From contig JAPLOI010000082.1 in NCBI GenBank assembly GCA_026400815.1, forward strand, positions 1 to 43,343: a stretch of DNA of 43,343 nt, written 5' to 3'. The position numbers and the translations under genes are program-made. Positions 41,059-43,343 of the stretch are shown piece by piece (positions within the stretch are counted from its first letter, which is position 1; each line of letters opens with the position of its first letter). The stretch comes from Alphaproteobacteria bacterium (GTDB lineage: Bacteria > Pseudomonadota > Alphaproteobacteria > Acetobacterales > Acetobacteraceae). The notes beneath the pieces are model-generated. The model made no database searches. It worked only from the letters and a program-made list of their open reading frames with translations, and was not told the origin of the DNA.

Positions 41059-42189
41059 ATGCCCCTCGGCGGCCGCTCAAAGACTATCCATGAGCTCGAC
41101 CAAAAGCCCTCTCCCCTTGGGGGCTTGAGCCGCGACGTGGATCAAGGGTGGGTGAGGGGTACGCCGAAAGCCGCCAATCAGGCTGAAAACCAACCGAAGC
41201 GCACCAAACAAGGCCTCACCCGCAGAGCCCTCCTCGCCACCCCCCTGGCCCTCGCCGCAACCACAGCGCAGGCCCGCACCCAACCGCCACCCACCCCGCC
41301 CCTGCTCTCCCTCGTCGTCGGCAGCCCGCCGGGCCGCGGCGCCGACCCTTCCGCCCGCGCCTTTGCGCCGTTCCTGGAACGCCATCTGCGCAATGTGCGC
41401 GTGGCCGTGCTGAACCGCCCCGGGGAGGCGGGCCTCGCCGCCCTGCGCCTGCTTGCCAGCTCCGATGCCTCCGGCCTCACCCTGGGCTGGGTCAGCAGCC
41501 CCACCCTGCCCGCCCGCATGGTGGACCGCGACGCGCCCGGCCTGCTCGATCGCCTGCGCCTGGTCGGTGCCGTGCAGAAGGAACCGCTGGTCTTCGTCTC
41601 CAGCCCCCGCTCCCCGCTCGCCTCGGTCGGCGACCTGCTGCGCCGCGCCGGGAAGGATAGCGCCGCCATGGCCCTCGGCACCCCGCCGGAAGGTAGCCCA
41701 GGCCACCTCGTCGCCCTGCGCCTGCAAGCCCTCACCGGCACCAAGCTTCAGATCGTCGCCTTCCCCTCGGCCACCGCCGCCCGCCAGGCTGCCCAGGAAG
41801 GCCACGCCGCCGCTGCCGTGCTGGCCATGGCCGACGCGATCGAGGCCCTGCGCGACGGCACGCTCTCAGGCCTCGGCGTCGCCACCCGGCGCCCGCACCG
41901 CGCCATGCCCGATGTCGCCCCGCTGCACGCCTCCGGCGTCGCCCTGCAAGCCACCATCCTGCGCGGCCTCGCCCTGCCCGCCGCCGCCGACCCGGCCCGC
42001 ATCGCCGCCCTGCAATCCGCCCTCACCCGAATCGCCGCCGACCCCGAATTCATCGCCGCCGGCGACGAATCCGGCTTCCAACCCATCACCCTCCCCGGCC
42101 CCGCCTGGACCGCCGAAGTCGAGAAAGACTACGCCATCTTCACCACCCTCTGGTCCCTCTCGCCCTGGACCCCAACCCCCACCGGTTAG
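41059..42189 (+). CDS. Bug/TctC-type tripartite transporter binding protein
   Basis: Periplasmic substrate-binding protein of the tripartite tricarboxylate family: LSLVVGSPPGRGADPSARAFAPFLERHL (ligand loop) near the mature N-terminus, FVSSPRSPLASVGDLLRRAGKDSAAMALGTPPEGSPGHLVALRLQALTGTKLQIVAFPS, and a C-terminal EFIAAGDESGFQP. The signal region is LTRRALLATPLALAATTAQA, a twin-arginine-like start. The N-terminal ~45 codons from ATG 41059 look like translated repeat DNA (CCCTCTCCCCTTGGGG...GGTGAGGGG), so the true start may be GTG 41152. It is shorter (~290-residue core) than typical Bug proteins (~320). No TctA/TctB genes nearby. Confidence 0.8.
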   Translation: MPLGGRSKTIHELDQKPSPLGGLSRDVDQGWVRGTPKAANQAENQPKRTKQGLTRRALLATPLALAATTAQARTQPPPTPPLLSLVVGSPPGRGADPSARAFAPFLERHLRNVRVAVLNRPGEAGLAALRLLASSDASGLTLGWVSSPTLPARMVDRDAPGLLDRLRLVGAVQKEPLVFVSSPRSPLASVGDLLRRAGKDSAAMALGTPPEGSPGHLVALRLQALTGTKLQIVAFPSATAARQAAQEGHAAAAVLAMADAIEALRDGTLSGLGVATRRPHRAMPDVAPLHASGVALQATILRGLALPAAADPARIAALQSALTRIAADPEFIAAGDESGFQPITLPGPAWTAEVEKDYAIFTTLWSLSPWTPTPTG

Positions 42190-42193
42190 AAGA

Positions 42194-42243
42194 ACAAGAA
42201 AGCAAGCCCTTCTTTTTCTGAAGAAAAAGAAGCAAAAAGACTT
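42194..42243. repeat. Dispersed AT-rich hairpin element, copy 5
   Basis: Identical over 50 bases to 1281-1330, 40 kb away; hairpin at 42209-42232. Again directly after a stop codon (TAG at 42187-42189). Identity over this length while the surroundings differ points to recent spread or strong constraint. Confidence 0.7.
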
Positions 42244-42330
42244 CAAGAATACGCACTCCACCACAGAGACTAGGCCGGAACGTAAAGCGGTTCCGGCATG
42301 CCACTCCCTCCCCCCTCATTGTTCCTTGCT

Positions 42331-42459
42331 GCCTTCTCCCTTGCCTTGCTTCTCCGTGCCTCCGTGTCTCCGTGTTGAATCTGAACTTGCTTTCTTCCTA
42401 CCCTCTCCGCCCCCCGCAGCATCTTCCCGCTTCCTTTGTGTCTTAGTGTCTTAGTGGCC
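42331..42459 (-). repeat. CACGGAG/CACTAAG-type dispersed repeats
   Basis: On the minus strand, 42376-42331 reads AACACGGAGACACGGAGGCA and onward to GCAAGGCAAGGGAGAAGGC, matching the 4309 and 4446 copies. A second unit (42459-42431) reads GGCCACTAAGACACTAAGAC followed by ACAAAGGAA. With the hairpin at 42194 these fill most of the 413-base gap between the Bug protein and the hypothetical gene at 42603; the rest shows no gene. Confidence 0.6.
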
Positions 42460-42566
42460 GCTTGCTTGCTTCCTGACCGACCTCTCCCCCCCCCATGCGC
42501 GCCAGGCGCCACCAGGAAGGCTCGTCAGACCTCTCCACCCACCCAGAAAAAATCCCCACAAGCCCC

Positions 42567-42602
42567 TTGCACCGCCATCATTGGTTAGTTATATAACTAA
42601 CC
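42567..42602 (+). promoter_or_regulatory. Promoter and 20-bp palindromic operator of the gene at 42603
   Basis: -35 TTGCAC (42567-42572), 17-base spacer, -10 TATATA (42590-42595). A perfect palindrome GGTTAGTTATATAACTAACC (42583-42602) covers the -10 and ends at the base before the ATG. A dimeric repressor bound here would block the promoter. As at 4583, the transcript should start at or next to the ATG. Confidence 0.65.
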
Positions 42603-43262
42603 ATGATCCAGTTCACCACCATCATCACCGGGCTGATCCAGGGCCTGCGCCGCGTCATCGCGCGCGCAGCCCCTGTCGTATCCGCACCCGCGCGCCCGAT
42701 CTGGGCCGGCCCGGAGCACCGCTGGATCATCGCCCCCCACGGCGACCTCCCCCTGCTTCCCGGCCCCATCTGGACCCTGCTCTGGTTCCGCCTAGAACGC
42801 GTCGCCAACCGCCTCACCCGCCTCTACGAGCAGTGGCAACAGGGCACCCTCCCCAAGCCCCGCCCCACCACCCAACGCCCGAAAACCACCCAGCGCCCCA
42901 CCCCGGCCCAGATCCCCGAGTTCCCCCACCCCGGCACCACTCTCGTGGACTGCCCCTCGCGCCTCCCCCGCGGCCGAGGCTGGATCACCAGGCGCATCCC
43001 CGAAGCCGGCCCCAGCGCCGGCCACCTCCACGATCTCCTGCAGCAGCCCAACATCCAGGATTTCGTGCAAGCGGCCCCCCAGGCCGCCCGCCTCCTGCGC
43101 CCTCTCTGCCACGCCCTCGGCGTCGACCAGCCCGCGTGGCTCCAACGCCCCCCGCGCCCCCGCCCGCCGAGAAAGCCGCGCACCCCCAGGCCGCGCCGCC
43201 TGAAACTCACCGCCCCCGAACTGAACCTAGAGCTGGCTCGGGAAATTCGGACAGTTCGATAA
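42603..43262 (+). CDS. Hypothetical protein (leaderless family, member B)
   Basis: A 219-residue unrecognised protein. The N-terminal half has a short hydrophobic start (IQFTTIITGLIQGLRRVI), a central amphipathic helix FRLERVANRLTRLYEQWQQGTLP shared with the gene at 4583, then a Pro/Thr linker, a second ordered part (AGHLHDLLQQPNIQDFVQAAPQAARLLRPLCHALGVDQPAWL) and a basic Pro/Arg tail. No enzymatic motif seen. The promoter and a palindromic operator lie directly upstream, and no Shine-Dalgarno is present. The final codons (REIRTVR) may come from the left end of the adjoining insertion sequence, so the native C-terminus may differ. Confidence 0.6.
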   Translation: MIQFTTIITGLIQGLRRVIARAAPVVSAPARPIWAGPEHRWIIAPHGDLPLLPGPIWTLLWFRLERVANRLTRLYEQWQQGTLPKPRPTTQRPKTTQRPTPAQIPEFPHPGTTLVDCPSRLPRGRGWITRRIPEAGPSAGHLHDLLQQPNIQDFVQAAPQAARLLRPLCHALGVDQPAWLQRPPRPRPPRKPRTPRPRRLKLTAPELNLELAREIRTVR

Positions 43263-43312
43263 GTGGCTTTCCTGCCTGACAGCGGCGATGTTGCCGCAGA
43301 TCAGGAGCGAAC

Positions 43313-43343
43313 ATGACGAAGCGGACACGACGGATGCACAGCC
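43313..43343 (+). mobile_element. Start of an IS3-family transposase OrfA (cut by the window edge)
   Basis: AGGAG precedes ATG, then MTKRTRRMHS. This is the typical beginning of OrfA (HTH protein) of an IS3-family element, which usually continues with PEFKAKVALAA. Only ten codons are visible. The left terminal repeat is expected between about 43235 and 43300 but cannot be fixed without the right end. Confidence 0.55.

Overview
The window is high-GC DNA (roughly 70% by eye, with C/G-heavy third codon positions) from an alphaproteobacterium. The Tad/Cpa pilus genes, a CtrA-like regulator, the large set of CoA- and flavin-dependent catabolic genes and the style of intergenic repeats suggest Rhodospirillales, most likely Acetobacteraceae. 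That placement is inferred from gene content, not from a database search. I found no rRNA, tRNA or CRISPR array.

Layout. (1) 1-5.3 kb: the end of fliI, a small SMR exporter, a duplicated module of small membrane proteins beside an ABC-type ATPase, an aldose-epimerase-like gene, a repeat-rich spacer and a proline-rich hypothetical gene with a leaderless-looking promoter. (2) 5.3-9.5 kb: a minus-strand set of a GT-C-like membrane protein, an aminotransferase and a zinc alcohol dehydrogenase, closed by a terminator. (3) 9.7-17.6 kb: a degenerate CtrA-like regulator, a lytic transglycosylase and a Tad pilus locus. This locus looks broken twice: the Flp pilin carries a frameshift in its processing motif, and cpaE runs straight into tadB, so the rest of cpaE and all of the motor gene cpaF are missing. 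(4) 17.6-25 kb: an AT-rich regulatory spacer, a LuxR-type regulator, a DUF1028 protein, a peptide-type binding protein, a flavin monooxygenase, and a GrdB-like gene interrupted by one in-frame TGA. That TGA lies in a U-x-x-C motif and is followed by a bacterial SECIS-like hairpin, so I read the gene as a selenoprotein. (5) 24-34.8 kb: catabolic genes (Ldh2-type dehydrogenase, ThDP enzyme, FAD oxidoreductase, ACAD10-like phosphotransferase, two enoyl-CoA hydratases, quinone oxidoreductase) with two likely foreign genes, an AT-rich orphan and an HNH nuclease. (6) 34.8-43.3 kb: a PAS-MCP-PilZ chemoreceptor, a Gfo/Idh/MocA oxidoreductase, secD-secF, a Bug-type binding protein, a second leaderless hypothetical gene under a perfect 20-bp palindrome, and the first codons of what looks like an IS3-family transposase.

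Dispersed repeats recur between genes: AT-rich hairpin elements (five copies), CACAGAG/CACGGAG-type arrays, REP-like GGCGGATC palindromes and CCAGGG/GGGGCC palindromes.

The strongest points for follow-up are the hidden selenoprotein (23315-24184), the decayed Tad locus (11503-16703), the two leaderless hypothetical genes that share promoter architecture (4583 and 42603) and the duplicated ATPase/small-membrane-protein module (1709-3296).
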